In this document: one piece after another, positions 1 through 7,809 of the stretch
Position numbering within the stretch: the first letter of the stretch is position 1
Layout of the letters: each line of letters starts with the position of its first letter
NCBI RefSeq assembly: GCF_915070105.1
Contig: NZ_CAJZFJ010000013.1
Coordinates: forward strand, 1-37,600
Length of the DNA: 37,600 bases
Reading direction: 5' to 3'
Origin: an uncultured Porphyromonas sp.
Lineage (GTDB): Bacteria; Bacteroidota; Bacteroidia; Bacteroidales; Porphyromonadaceae
Translations under genes and position numbers: made by a program
The notes under the pieces: model-generated
What the model was told of the DNA's origin: nothing
Database searches by the model: none
The model's input: the letters and a program-made list of their open reading frames with translations, nothing else

Positions 1-902
1 ATTAAGGAGGGTTGGGATCGAAGAGCCTTAGAGGATAACTCTAAAAAAGAGCTGGATAGTCATCTCAACAAGCTCTTCGACAGCACCCTTGTTATTCTGT
101 TCTACTTGTATAACCTACTCCATTTTCTCAAGCTCACAAAAGGAGAGTCAGAGTTCGCATGACTTCAGAGCCCCTTGATAGAAGTTAATATGATCTTGTT
201 TCTTTCCAATTAGCACGTCACAAGGAGCTCGGGGTACAAGATCCTCTGCATCGCCATGATGTGGTCATATATCTTGACGTAACGCTCTGGAGGATAGTCC
301 TACCCCCTGATGTGGTAGGTATAATAAACACCCTCAGATACGGTTTGTTGATCAGACTTTAGTTCTTCTTCGTAGTGCTGATTTATGTTCTATTCCTTCC
401 TTTTAGGATCTGCAATGCCCCCTTGAGCTGAGCCAGATAGCCTCTCACTCTACCTTTTTGCCTCGACTTCCTCACTTACCTTTCTGTGCTTGTAGGCTCA
501 CTTCTGATTGACATGGGATAGCACTCTGCCTAGTTCGGTTAGGCTCAGCATCACTTAGCTGTAACAGTTCAAGCTCGTAGCTTTTAAAAGTTTAGCAGGG
601 GGTAGCCTAAAGACCTAAAGAGCTTCATTGGGGATGACCTATGCTCATAATGGTCCTTCTTCAGGCTCCTAGTCATAGCTAGTGTTGATTCAATACCCTT
701 GCGGATACTGCGAGCCATTGCACGTATCCTATTCATGCAGATAGCCTCACCTCTTGTGAACTTCTTGGCACCATCAGAGGAAAGGGGGACGATATTACTA
801 TCTATCCCTAGGCTACTCTGCCCTCCTATTTTCATTCAGGATGATTAGACACCACCCTATAGCCCCAATTCTGGAGTCAAGACCAAGTATTTTCTTCTTA
901 AT
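1..902 (-). pseudogene. Decayed 5' part of a type II-C-like cas9
   Basis: Seen: read on the minus strand from 902, the codons give KKKILGLDSRIGAIGW, which matches the RuvC-I start of Cas9 (usual form KKILGLDLGTNSIGW) and keeps the catalytic Asp. The codon that should be ATG is ATT (902-900). A frame change near 835 leads into an 83-codon open stretch (835-584) with IVPLSSD, a FxxGEAI-like step and a worn Arg-rich helix (RIRAMARSIRKG), which is the order found between RuvC-I and the bridge helix. After a stop and another frame change, further pieces follow, such as YELELL near 550 and ERYVKIYDHIMAMQRILYPELL-like sequence near 290-220, with in-frame stops at 452-450, 392-390, 302-300 and 212-210. 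The rest would lie left of the window. Known: Cas9 is the RNA-guided DNA nuclease of type II CRISPR systems. Inference: a dead gene. The N-terminal match is strong and the later pieces are weaker. Confidence 0.72.
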
Positions 903-959
903 TGCTCTTCTCGATCCAGTCGGTTTATCAATGTTTTGCTTAGCTCTATAGGACTACTT

Positions 960-1500
960 TGGAGTGCTAATCATAAACATAGATTACTCCACCGTAAAAA
1001 CATCCCAAGTGGGGACGTCGAACCTCATCTTTTGTATCCAGATACCAGTACTAGAGGTCTCCAGATTATGCAAGCTAAGTTACAGACATCCTAACTGAGA
1101 AGAAAAAGTAGCCCCATCCCTAGAGCTAATGCACAATCTCTTTTAGGATTCTCCACTCTTTGACTCCCTTTCTGGCCTATTTTATATCCAAGGGTGTCTT
1201 AGATGTATCTCTGGAGTTCCTAGCGTTAACCGAGGAAGATCGGCATACGAGAGCCCTATCGGGGACATACCTAGAGCGAGGTTGTGTACACGCGTGTACA
1301 CAGTTGTATACACGCAGGTATACTGTTGTGTACACACGTGTATACCTTACCCTCCTAGGTAGTAGGTATACTCTTGGTAAGTTTACACCTAGGACACAGA
1401 TGCTACTATACTCTGTGTAGACACCTCGACCACTTTGTCCTCGACCTCTAGAGACTTCATCCTCAACCCTAAGCCCCAAGGAGGAGCTATAAATCTCTAT
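960..1500 (+). repeat. Dispersed palindrome element, copy A
   Basis: The core at 1268-1378 matches the reverse complement of 7925-8038 at roughly 85-88% by eye. Weaker similarity continues on both sides, out to about 960 and 1480. The centre holds six consecutive GTGTACAC/GTATAC palindromes, centred near 1287, 1297, 1308, 1320, 1331 and 1342, so spaced 10-12 bp. Both strands stay open for 86 and 123 codons here, but the reading frames do not behave like protein-coding sequence when the copies are compared. Function is unknown. It lies between the dead cas9 and the DUF5053 gene. Confidence 0.65.
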
Positions 1501-1747
1501 TAAGATACATGGACAAACACACCCAACAGAGTATGTGGTGATTAGCAACTTCCTCTACACACAGAGCCGTATCTTCATTCACCTCGCAGGTTGTGATTAG
1601 TGTCCGGTTCCGTTCCTTCGTGTCGCTCGACTAACCTTAACGACCCATGTCGTTGCCTGCATTCATTCGCTGCACCATCCCGATATACCCATGTTCACTC
1701 GCAAGGGTTGAGCCCTCAAGTATGTCTACTACTTCCGCAAGGCTACC

Positions 1748-1806
1748 TAAGCCGATATAGGCCACACTAGCGAGATTGATTCGCTGGTGTGGCCTATATC
1801 AGCTTA
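1748..1806. other. Large near-perfect hairpin
   Basis: A 26-bp arm (1748-1773) pairs with 1781-1806 with two non-Watson-Crick positions and a 7-nt loop. It lies 28 bp beyond the stop of the minus-strand DUF5053 gene and could end its transcript. There is no clear T-run on either side, so a mobile or structural palindrome is equally possible. The interval 1500-1747 shows no gene that I can recognise. Confidence 0.5.
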
Positions 1807-1833
1807 GATGGTTCTTTATTTAGACTAAGAACT

Positions 1834-2118
1834 CTACCCCTCTGATAGAGCATCTGCACTACGCCTTATTCTATCGGACAGGTCGTAGAGTGCCCCCTTG
1901 AGCTCTGCCAGCTCCTGCTCTGTGAAGCCAGCGTTGTGCCCTCCGTATATACCTTCCATCTTGTGGTAGATCCACGAGGAAGACCTACCGAAGTATCTAC
2001 GAGCTAGGCTACGCCATGATATATCTAGGAGGATGTCCCCCATTTTCTGCTTTACGGTGGGCCGGTCTGCTGCCCTTAGCTCCATACTCTTTACCGTGTT
2101 ATCCATTGTGTCTATCAT
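1834..2118 (-). CDS. DUF5053 domain protein
   Basis: A 94-residue protein. The middle, with ISWRSLARRYFGRSSSWIYHKM followed closely by FTEQELAEL and ALYDLSDRIR, has the pattern of DUF5053: a helix-turn-helix-like 'YFGkSrsWiYqkm' followed by an acidic helix and a closing ALxDLSxRI helix. Known: DUF5053 is a small Bacteroidota family without an established function. The helix-turn-helix look suggests DNA binding (inference). It stands alone between decayed DNA and porX, on the opposite strand from porX. Two Met codons (residues 1 and 5) are possible starts. A TAGCTTTA sequence about 20-30 bp upstream weakly resembles the -7 element. Confidence 0.7.
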   Translation of the reverse strand: MIDTMDNTVKSMELRAADRPTVKQKMGDILLDISWRSLARRYFGRSSSWIYHKMEGIYGGHNAGFTEQELAELKGALYDLSDRIRRSADALSEG

Positions 2119-2318
2119 TGTATGTTAGTTAAACTCCAGCGTAAAGCTAGTATAAAGCTTCACCCTAGACAAGCGATACGTCTACTGCTATTGCTGACGA
2201 CATAGCAAGAGCCTAGGGAGCAATGAGACATTTCGTAGGGACTATTCCTGCGAATCATGTATCTTAGTGGGGCAATTGCTTCGTTATAACACTAAATGTT
2301 TTTCCCTTTCGACGCAGA

Positions 2319-3872
2319 ATGAGTACAAATAAGGTATATCAAATCCTATGGGCAGACGATGAGATCGACCTGCTCAAGCCCCACATCCTCTTCCTACAAG
2401 ACAAGGGCTACGAAGTAACCCCCGTCCTCAGTGGCAATGATGCCATTGACGCCGTACAGAATCAGAGCTTTGACCTAATCTTCCTCGATGAGCACATGCC
2501 TGGACTGACGGGACTCGACACACTACAGCGCATCAAGGAGCTACGTCCCTTCGTCCCCATTGTCATGGTCACCAAGAGTGAGGAGGAGGAGCTTATGAAC
2601 CAAGCGATTGGAGGTAAGATCGCAGACTATCTGATCAAGCCTGTGAACCCCAATCAGCTACTCCTCTCGCTGAAGAAGAACCTCCACCAGAGTAGTATCA
2701 TCAGCGAAGCCACGACGATGAACTACCGTCAGGAGTTCGCACAGCTAAGCGCACAGATGAGCGACCGCCTCAGCCTAGAGGAATGGAAGGAGCTCTATCG
2801 GCGCCTCGTGCACTGGGAGATAGAGCTAGAGCATGGGGACGCACAGATGCGTGAGCTCCTAGATATGCAGAAGGCAGAGGCTGGAAGACTCTTCTGTCGC
2901 TTCATCGCCAAGAACTACGAGGGCTGGATACGTGAGCCTGCTACCCGCCCCGTGATGAGCCCCGACCTCTTCAAGACCAAGGTCTTCCCTCTACTGGATG
3001 CAGGGGAGAAGGTATTCTTCATCCTCATCGATAACTTCCGCTACGATCAGTGGGAGACCGTCAAGGGGATGCTCAGCGAATTCTACACCTTCGAGGAGGA
3101 TCTCTACCTCTCGATCCTCCCCACAGCCACGCAGTACGCTCGTAATGCCATCTTCTCAGGGCTGATGCCACTAGATATAGCGAAGATGTTCCCCGACCTA
3201 TGGGTGGATGAGGAGAGCGAGGAGGGGAAGAACCTCAACGAAGAGCCTATGATCCAGACCCTCCTACAGCGCTATCGCAAGAACTACCCCTTCTCCTACA
3301 ACAAGGTCTACGAAGCACGCTTCGGGGAGCGTCTCCTCTCGGGGCTCAATGGTCTGAAGCAGTTCCCCCTGAACGTCATCGTGCTGAACTTCGTCGATAT
3401 GCTCTCTCATGCACGTACTGAGAGCAAGATGATCCGCGAGCTAGCGAATACAGAGGCGGCCTACCGCTCGCTGACCAAGAGTTGGTTCCGTCACTCGACG
3501 ACCTACAACCTCTTCAAGCACATCTCCGAGATGGGCTATCGAGTCGTGCTCACTACCGACCACGGCACCATACGGGTCAATACCCCAGTGAAGATCATCG
3601 GAGATAAGAATACCAATACTAACCTCCGCTACAAGGTCGGCAAGTCCCTATCCTACAATCCCAAGGAGGTCTATGAGGTCAGTGTCCCAGCGAAGATCGG
3701 GCTCCCCCAGGTGAACCTCTCCGATAAGTATGTCTTCAGCTACAACGACGACTTCTTTGCCTACCCCAATAACTACAACTACTACGTGCAGTATTACAAG
3801 GATACCTTCCAGCACGGAGGGATCTCGATGGAGGAGATGCTCATCCCTCTGATCACGATGCAGCCCAAGTAG
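2319..3872 (+). CDS. porX: PorX: response regulator with PglZ effector domain (T9SS regulator)
   Basis: A 517-residue protein. Residues 1-120 are a receiver domain with acidic pocket D13-D14, phospho-acceptor D57 in FLDEHMPG, T85, and K107 in the KPVNP loop. A helical linker follows, then an alkaline-phosphatase-like PglZ domain from about residue 200 onward (FILIDNFRYDQWE, LPTATQYARNAIFSG near residue 268, TTDHG near 415, and a closing HGGISMEEMLIPL), which supplies metal ligands and the catalytic Thr. Known: PorX pairs with the histidine kinase PorY, controls type IX secretion genes in Porphyromonas together with the ECF factor SigP, and its PglZ domain is a zinc phosphodiesterase. Length and ends fit the P. 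gingivalis protein. No porY lies in this window. I see no clear TAnnTTTG element directly upstream. Confidence 0.95.
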   Translation: MSTNKVYQILWADDEIDLLKPHILFLQDKGYEVTPVLSGNDAIDAVQNQSFDLIFLDEHMPGLTGLDTLQRIKELRPFVPIVMVTKSEEEELMNQAIGGKIADYLIKPVNPNQLLLSLKKNLHQSSIISEATTMNYRQEFAQLSAQMSDRLSLEEWKELYRRLVHWEIELEHGDAQMRELLDMQKAEAGRLFCRFIAKNYEGWIREPATRPVMSPDLFKTKVFPLLDAGEKVFFILIDNFRYDQWETVKGMLSEFYTFEEDLYLSILPTATQYARNAIFSGLMPLDIAKMFPDLWVDEESEEGKNLNEEPMIQTLLQRYRKNYPFSYNKVYEARFGERLLSGLNGLKQFPLNVIVLNFVDMLSHARTESKMIRELANTEAAYRSLTKSWFRHSTTYNLFKHISEMGYRVVLTTDHGTIRVNTPVKIIGDKNTNTNLRYKVGKSLSYNPKEVYEVSVPAKIGLPQVNLSDKYVFSYNDDFFAYPNNYNYYVQYYKDTFQHGGISMEEMLIPLITMQPK

Positions 3873-3908
3873 TCAGCGACGTAAGATTACTCATATTCCC
3901 CTATTTAG

Positions 3909-4547
3909 ATGATAAGAAACATCGTACTAGACCTCGGTGGAGTGCTCTTTACCCTTGATCGGGAGGAGGCACTTCGCCGCTTCGATGCACTTGGTGTGCC
4001 GGACGTCGAGAAGATGCTCGACCCCTACCTACAGAGTGGCTACTTTCTCCAGGTGGAGGATGGTCGGATGACCGAGCCTGAGTTCAGAGCTGCCCTCAGT
4101 GCCTCCGCTGGACGGGAGCTCACCTATGACGAGATCGCCCACGCCTACTTCGGCTTCCTGCGCTCTGTCGATACCTATAAGTTTGACTTCATCGATGAGG
4201 AGCTGAAGGACTACCGCATCTTCATCCTCTCCAATACGAACCCCTACGTGATGGACTTCTGTGAGAGTGATCGGTTCCTCCCCTCGGGGCGCCCTCTCTC
4301 CTCCTTCTGCGTGAAGAAGTTCGCCTCCTGCGAGATGGGGCTAGTGAAGCCTGACCGCCGGATCTTCGAGCGCATGATTAGCGAAGGAGAGATGAAGCCC
4401 GAAGAGACCCTCTTCCTCGATGATGGGCCTGCAAACGTAGCGATGGCAGCAGAGTTCGGCATCCACACCTACTGCCCTAAGAATGGTGAGGACTGGCGTG
4501 AACCCGTCCGCCAACTTCTCAGAGAGCTCAATGCCCAACAAGCGTAA
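3909..4547 (+). CDS. HAD-superfamily (class IA, YihX-like) phosphatase
   Basis: A 212-residue protein with the four HAD motifs: nucleophile D8 in LDLGGVLF, Thr/Ser motif II in ILSNTNP, the motif III Lys in LVKPDRRIF, and acidic motif IV in FLDDGPANV. An alpha-helical cap lies between motifs I and II. The second Asp of the usual DxD is Gly, as in the DLGG/DLGN branch that includes YihX. Those enzymes dephosphorylate small sugar phosphates, but the true substrate cannot be read from sequence. The gene begins 36 bp after porX and may be co-transcribed with it. gpmA downstream has its own promoter element. Confidence 0.85.
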   Translation: MIRNIVLDLGGVLFTLDREEALRRFDALGVPDVEKMLDPYLQSGYFLQVEDGRMTEPEFRAALSASAGRELTYDEIAHAYFGFLRSVDTYKFDFIDEELKDYRIFILSNTNPYVMDFCESDRFLPSGRPLSSFCVKKFASCEMGLVKPDRRIFERMISEGEMKPEETLFLDDGPANVAMAAEFGIHTYCPKNGEDWREPVRQLLRELNAQQA

Positions 4548-4552
4548 TTGAC

Positions 4553-4560
4553 TATCTTTG
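4553..4560 (+). promoter_or_regulatory. Bacteroidota -7 promoter element for gpmA
   Basis: TATCTTTG matches TAnnTTTG exactly. It lies just after the HAD stop codon and 44 bp before the gpmA ATG. No convincing -33 TTTG is visible. Confidence 0.6.
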
Positions 4561-4604
4561 CCCCAGTATTGATGTAACTTAATCAACGTAATACAAGAAT
4601 AATT

Positions 4605-5351
4605 ATGAAGAGAATCGTACTCATACGCCATGGTGAGAGCGTATGGAACAAGGAAAACCGCTTCACTGGCTGGACCAACGTAGACCTCTCAGAGAAGGGT
4701 GTAGAAGAAGCAAAGAAGGCTGGTGCGCTCCTCAAGGAGAACGGCTTCCACTTCACCAAGGCCTATACCTCTTACCTCAAGCGTGCCATCAAGACCCTCA
4801 ATCAGATCCTCGACGTCATGGATCTCGACTGGATCCCTGTCTCCAAGAGCTGGCGCCTCAACGAGAAGCACTACGGTATGCTTCAGGGGCTGAACAAGGC
4901 TGAGACGGCAGAGAAGTATGGCGATGCTCAGGTGAAGATCTGGCGTCGTAGCTACGATGTCCCTCCCACTCCACTAGAGGCTACGGACGCTCGTGCTCCA
5001 CAGGCTGACCCTCGCTATGCAGGTGTCGTCCCTGCTTACCTACCTCTGACTGAGGCTCTCTGCCATACGGTCGCTCGTACACTCCCCTACTGGGAGGGTG
5101 AGATCTTCCCCTCGCTCATGGAGCACGATGATGTCCTAGTAGCTGCTCACGGTAATAGTCTACGTGGTATCATCAAGGTACTCAAGGGCATCTCTGACGA
5201 AGGTATCATTGAGCTGAACCTCCCCACGGCAGTACCCTATGTCTTCGAGTTCGATGATAACCTCAACCTCGTCAAGGACTACTTCCTCGGTGATCCAGAG
5301 GAGATCAAGAAGCTCATGGAGGCTGTAGCTAACCAAGGCAAGAAGGCCTAA
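4605..5351 (+). CDS. gpmA: 2,3-bisphosphoglycerate-dependent phosphoglycerate mutase
   Basis: A 248-residue cytoplasmic glycolytic enzyme that interconverts 3- and 2-phosphoglycerate through a phosphohistidine. Seen: the RHGES motif with catalytic H9, NRFTGWTNVDLSEKG, the substrate-binding EKHYGMLQGLNK region, and the second catalytic His H182 in VAAHGNSLRG. The length is normal for dPGM. The gene has its own upstream TATCTTTG element and a strong terminator 20 bp after the stop, so it is probably a single-gene transcript. Confidence 0.96.
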   Translation: MKRIVLIRHGESVWNKENRFTGWTNVDLSEKGVEEAKKAGALLKENGFHFTKAYTSYLKRAIKTLNQILDVMDLDWIPVSKSWRLNEKHYGMLQGLNKAETAEKYGDAQVKIWRRSYDVPPTPLEATDARAPQADPRYAGVVPAYLPLTEALCHTVARTLPYWEGEIFPSLMEHDDVLVAAHGNSLRGIIKVLKGISDEGIIELNLPTAVPYVFEFDDNLNLVKDYFLGDPEEIKKLMEAVANQGKKA

Positions 5352-5372
5352 GGCTCCACTCCATATACGGCA

Positions 5373-5410
5373 AACGCCCCAAGGCTCAGCACTGAGCCTT
5401 GGGGCGTTTT
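5373..5410 (+). terminator. Rho-independent terminator of gpmA
   Basis: AACGCCCCAAGGCTCAG pairs with CTGAGCCTTGGGGCGTT, a long GC-rich stem with a tiny loop, followed directly by TTTTAGTTTAGTTT on the plus strand. Confidence 0.9.
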
Positions 5411-5423
5411 AGTTTAGTTTACG

Positions 5424-5431
5424 TACCTTTG
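5424..5431 (+). promoter_or_regulatory. Bacteroidota -7 promoter element for the NhaC-type gene
   Basis: TACCTTTG matches TAnnTTTG, lies just after the gpmA terminator, and would start RNA near 5438. Confidence 0.55.
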
Positions 5432-5547
5432 CGACTCACTCATTCACGCTCCTAGCTCCATATAGGAGCAGAGGGCTCTTGGGCTAGGCAGTGATGCCCT
5501 CCCGTATCGACCACCTCCTTCATTCTTACTTGAGTATTAGCACGTAT

Positions 5548-6846
5548 ATGCAGCAGACCGCTACCCCTACCCGTCGTCCTAGTTGGTTTGGACTGACCCC
5601 ACTAGTCGTCTTCCTCCTGGTATATCTCGTCGCCTCGATCGTCTCGGGGGACTTCTACAAGATGCCTATTGCTGTGGCCTTCCTCGTGGCCTCGGGCTAC
5701 GCTGTGGCGATCACCCGAGGTCTCGGGCTGATGGAACGTATCCAGCAGTTCTCCCGAGGAGCAGCCGATACCAATATCCTGATGATGATCTGGATCTTCA
5801 TCCTCGCTGGTGCCTTCGCAGGAGGAGCTAAGAGTGTCGGTGCTGTCACAGCTACGGTGGATGTGATCCTGAGTGTCCTACCAGCCTCTATGCTCCTACC
5901 TGGGCTCTTCATAGCCTCCTGCTTCATCTCCCTCTCCATCGGGACGAGTGTCGGGACACTTGTCGCTCTAGCCTCCATAGCACTAGGGATAGCTGAGAGC
6001 CTCGGTGTGTCAGATGCCTATGTGGTCGCTATCGTGGCTAGTGGAGCCTTCTTCGGAGACAACCTCTCCTTCATCTCTGATACGACGATCGCTGCTACTC
6101 GCACGCAGGGGTGTGGGATGCGGGACAAGTTTAAGGTAAACTTCAGCATTGTCTTCCCTGCTGCTCTTATTGCACTCGGGATCTACCTCGTACGAGGGTT
6201 TGATCTACCTGCTACGCCTAGAGAGATGACGCAGCCTGCCTGGCTGATGATCCCCTACTGCCTCGTCCTACTGGCAGCAGTAGGCGGGCTGAATGTCCTA
6301 CTCGTCCTGATTATCGGGATCGTATCGAGTGGTCTACTCGTCTTTGCCTTGGAAGATGTCACGGTGTGGGACTGGACGAAGGCTCTAGGCGAAGGGATCG
6401 GAGGAATGGGGGAGCTCATCACCGTCACGCTACTAGCGGGAGGGATGCTGGAGCTCATACGCTATAATGGTGGGATAGACTACCTACTAGAGAAGCTCAC
6501 CCGTCATATCAGTGGCAAGCGTGGTGCGGAGCTCGCCATAGCAGCCCTCGTCTCGCTGGCTAACCTCTGTACGGCCAACAACACTATAGCTATCCTCACC
6601 ACGGGCAAGGTAGCCCGAGAGATCACCGACAAGTATCAGCTCGACCCACGCAAGTCGGCGAGCATCCTGGATACCTTCTCCTGCTTCATTCAGGGCATCA
6701 TCCCCTACGGTGCTCAGCTCCTGCTAGCAGCGAGCCTTACGGGACTTTCCCCGATCGAGATCATTCCCTATCTTTACTACACCTTTATCATGGGCGGGAT
6801 GGCACTGCTTGCTATCCTCCTGCGTTACCCACGTAGATATTCTTGA
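5548..6846 (+). CDS. NhaC-family Na+/H+ antiporter
   Basis: An integral membrane antiporter of about 432 residues with roughly 11 hydrophobic segments. Typical NhaC-family features are seen: LSIGTSVGTLVALASIALGIAE-like Gly/Ser-rich segments, SGAFFGDNLSFISDTTIA with charged residues inside the membrane, and ANNTIAILTTG near the C-terminus. The reading frame is open from a GTG at 5491. I prefer ATG 5548, because the first 19 residues of the longer form are not membrane-like and homologues begin close to the Trp-Phe-Gly-Leu-x-Pro entry to the first helix. Role: sodium and pH homeostasis, possibly also amino-acid or organic-acid exchange in related members. The GNAT gene follows after 6 bp, so the two are co-transcribed. 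Confidence 0.85.
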   Translation: MQQTATPTRRPSWFGLTPLVVFLLVYLVASIVSGDFYKMPIAVAFLVASGYAVAITRGLGLMERIQQFSRGAADTNILMMIWIFILAGAFAGGAKSVGAVTATVDVILSVLPASMLLPGLFIASCFISLSIGTSVGTLVALASIALGIAESLGVSDAYVVAIVASGAFFGDNLSFISDTTIAATRTQGCGMRDKFKVNFSIVFPAALIALGIYLVRGFDLPATPREMTQPAWLMIPYCLVLLAAVGGLNVLLVLIIGIVSSGLLVFALEDVTVWDWTKALGEGIGGMGELITVTLLAGGMLELIRYNGGIDYLLEKLTRHISGKRGAELAIAALVSLANLCTANNTIAILTTGKVAREITDKYQLDPRKSASILDTFSCFIQGIIPYGAQLLLAASLTGLSPIEIIPYLYYTFIMGGMALLAILLRYPRRYS

Positions 6847-6852
6847 TACACT

Positions 6853-7404
6853 ATGGCACAGCTAGAGCTAGCTGCACTGACCTGGGGCAATGAGCCCCCT
6901 GCGCACCTAAGGCTCATCTACGAAGAGTCCTTCCCTATCGAGGAGCGTCGTCCTTGGGGACAGCTCTTCGGCATGAGCCAGTGGGAGCATATCGCTTGGC
7001 TTATCCGTCTGGATGAGACTCCTATCGGCTTTGCTGTCGGATGGGAACTTCCCTCGGCACATTACTTTGAATACCTCGTCATCGATCCCGCCTATCGAGG
7101 ACAAGGACTGGGAGCTAAGGTCATCGAGATGCTCAGCTACAAGTACGATGATGAGTATCCAGTCGTACTCGAATGCGAGCCTGCTGGCTATAGCCCGATG
7201 GCAGAGCGAAGGCTAGCCTTCTATGCACGTATGGGGCTTCATCCTCTACCCTTCGACTACCTACAGCCACCCTATGGCGAGGGCTTGCCTTGGGTAGACC
7301 TTCACCTACTATCGAATAGAGCTATCGAGCACCCCTCCTTCGCTCAGATACGAGACGAGATCTATCGCTACGTCTACAAGGTATCCTCTGCTATCGAAAG
7401 CTAG
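6853..7404 (+). CDS. GNAT-family N-acetyltransferase
   Basis: A 183-residue GNAT fold. The acetyl-CoA pyrophosphate loop RGQGLGAK lies at residues 82-89, preceded by the beta-4 strand FEYLVIDPAY. A later AERRLAFYARMGL segment is the usual helix where 'FYxxxGF' ends the domain. The substrate cannot be assigned. It starts 6 bp after the antiporter stop, so it shares that transcript. A strong hairpin follows about 110 bp downstream. Confidence 0.85.
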   Translation: MAQLELAALTWGNEPPAHLRLIYEESFPIEERRPWGQLFGMSQWEHIAWLIRLDETPIGFAVGWELPSAHYFEYLVIDPAYRGQGLGAKVIEMLSYKYDDEYPVVLECEPAGYSPMAERRLAFYARMGLHPLPFDYLQPPYGEGLPWVDLHLLSNRAIEHPSFAQIRDEIYRYVYKVSSAIES

Positions 7405-7515
7405 GACACTCCCCTAGGGCATAATATACTTCCCGTAGGTTACATTCATAAAGGGAGCTAGTCAAGCCTATCCCAACAGCTTTACCACAAAGCGCTCCCC
7501 CCACCCAAAGAGCAG

Positions 7516-7555
7516 AATGCCCACCCTGACTACCTCTGTAGTCGGGGTCGGCATT
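7516..7555. terminator. Hairpin terminator downstream of the GNAT gene
   Basis: A 17-bp arm starting AATGCCCACC pairs with GGGGTCGGCATT with a few mismatches or wobbles and a 6-nt loop, followed on the plus strand by TCTCTTA. It probably ends the antiporter/GNAT transcript. The T-run is weak. Confidence 0.6.
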
Positions 7556-7610
7556 TCTCTTATGATCCATGCTTGTGGTCTCGATCCATAGAGACCAGCC
7601 ATCAGCATAA

Positions 7611-7641
7611 AAGAAAAGCGGTTACCTCACGGTAACCGCTT
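7611..7641 (-). terminator. Terminator of tRNA-Lys
   Basis: A perfect 9-bp stem GCGGTTACC/GGTAACCGC with a 4-nt loop (7618-7639). On the minus strand it is followed by TTTTCTTTTA, immediately after the tRNA 3' end. Confidence 0.85.
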
Positions 7642-7645
7642 TCGG

Positions 7646-7718
7646 TGAATCGCCTGGGGTTCGAACCCAGGACCCCATCCTTAAAAGGGATGTGCTCTGC
7701 CAACTGAGCTAGCGATTC
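7646..7718 (-). tRNA. tRNA-Lys (anticodon TTT)
   Basis: On the minus strand the 7-bp acceptor GAATCGC/GCGATTC, the D arm (AGCTCAGTTGGCAGAGC), the anticodon loop CTTTTAA and the T arm CTGGG-TTCGAAC-CCCAG all fold. The anticodon is TTT. The discriminator base is A, and the genome continues CCG, so CCA is not encoded. The gene is 73 nt, with its own TAATTTTG element upstream and a terminator directly downstream. Confidence 0.97.
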
Positions 7719-7781
7719 GACCTAAGTAAGCACTCTTACCCAAACGGGCTCTACCCAATAAAGAGCAGATGAAATGCGGTG

Positions 7782-7789
7782 CAAAATTA
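7782..7789 (-). promoter_or_regulatory. -7 promoter element for tRNA-Lys
   Basis: On the minus strand, TAATTTTG matches TAnnTTTG about 64 bp upstream of the mature tRNA 5' end. Confidence 0.6.
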
Positions 7790-7809
7790 GCGATTTATTT
7801 TGAGAAAGC

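Noticed and set aside
1..162. Plus-strand open frame of 53 codons running in from the left edge
   Set aside because: No start is visible and I recognise no family; the same DNA lies in the decayed minus-strand cas9 region.
1284..1345. CRISPR array
   Set aside because: Repeat units are only about 11 bp, self-complementary and without unique spacers of constant length.
1160..1548. Overlapping open frames on both strands, 86 and 123 codons
   Set aside because: They span the palindrome array, and the array keeps both strands open. Compared codon by codon with copy B, most differences change the amino acid, so there is no sign of protein selection.
5491..5547. GTG start of the NhaC-type gene at 5491
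   Set aside because: The first 19 residues are not membrane-like; ATG 5548 gives the family-typical start. It is not excluded.
7578..7597. Small GGTCTC/GAGACC hairpin after the GNAT terminator
   Set aside because: A 6-bp stem with an 8-nt loop, with no T-run; likely chance.
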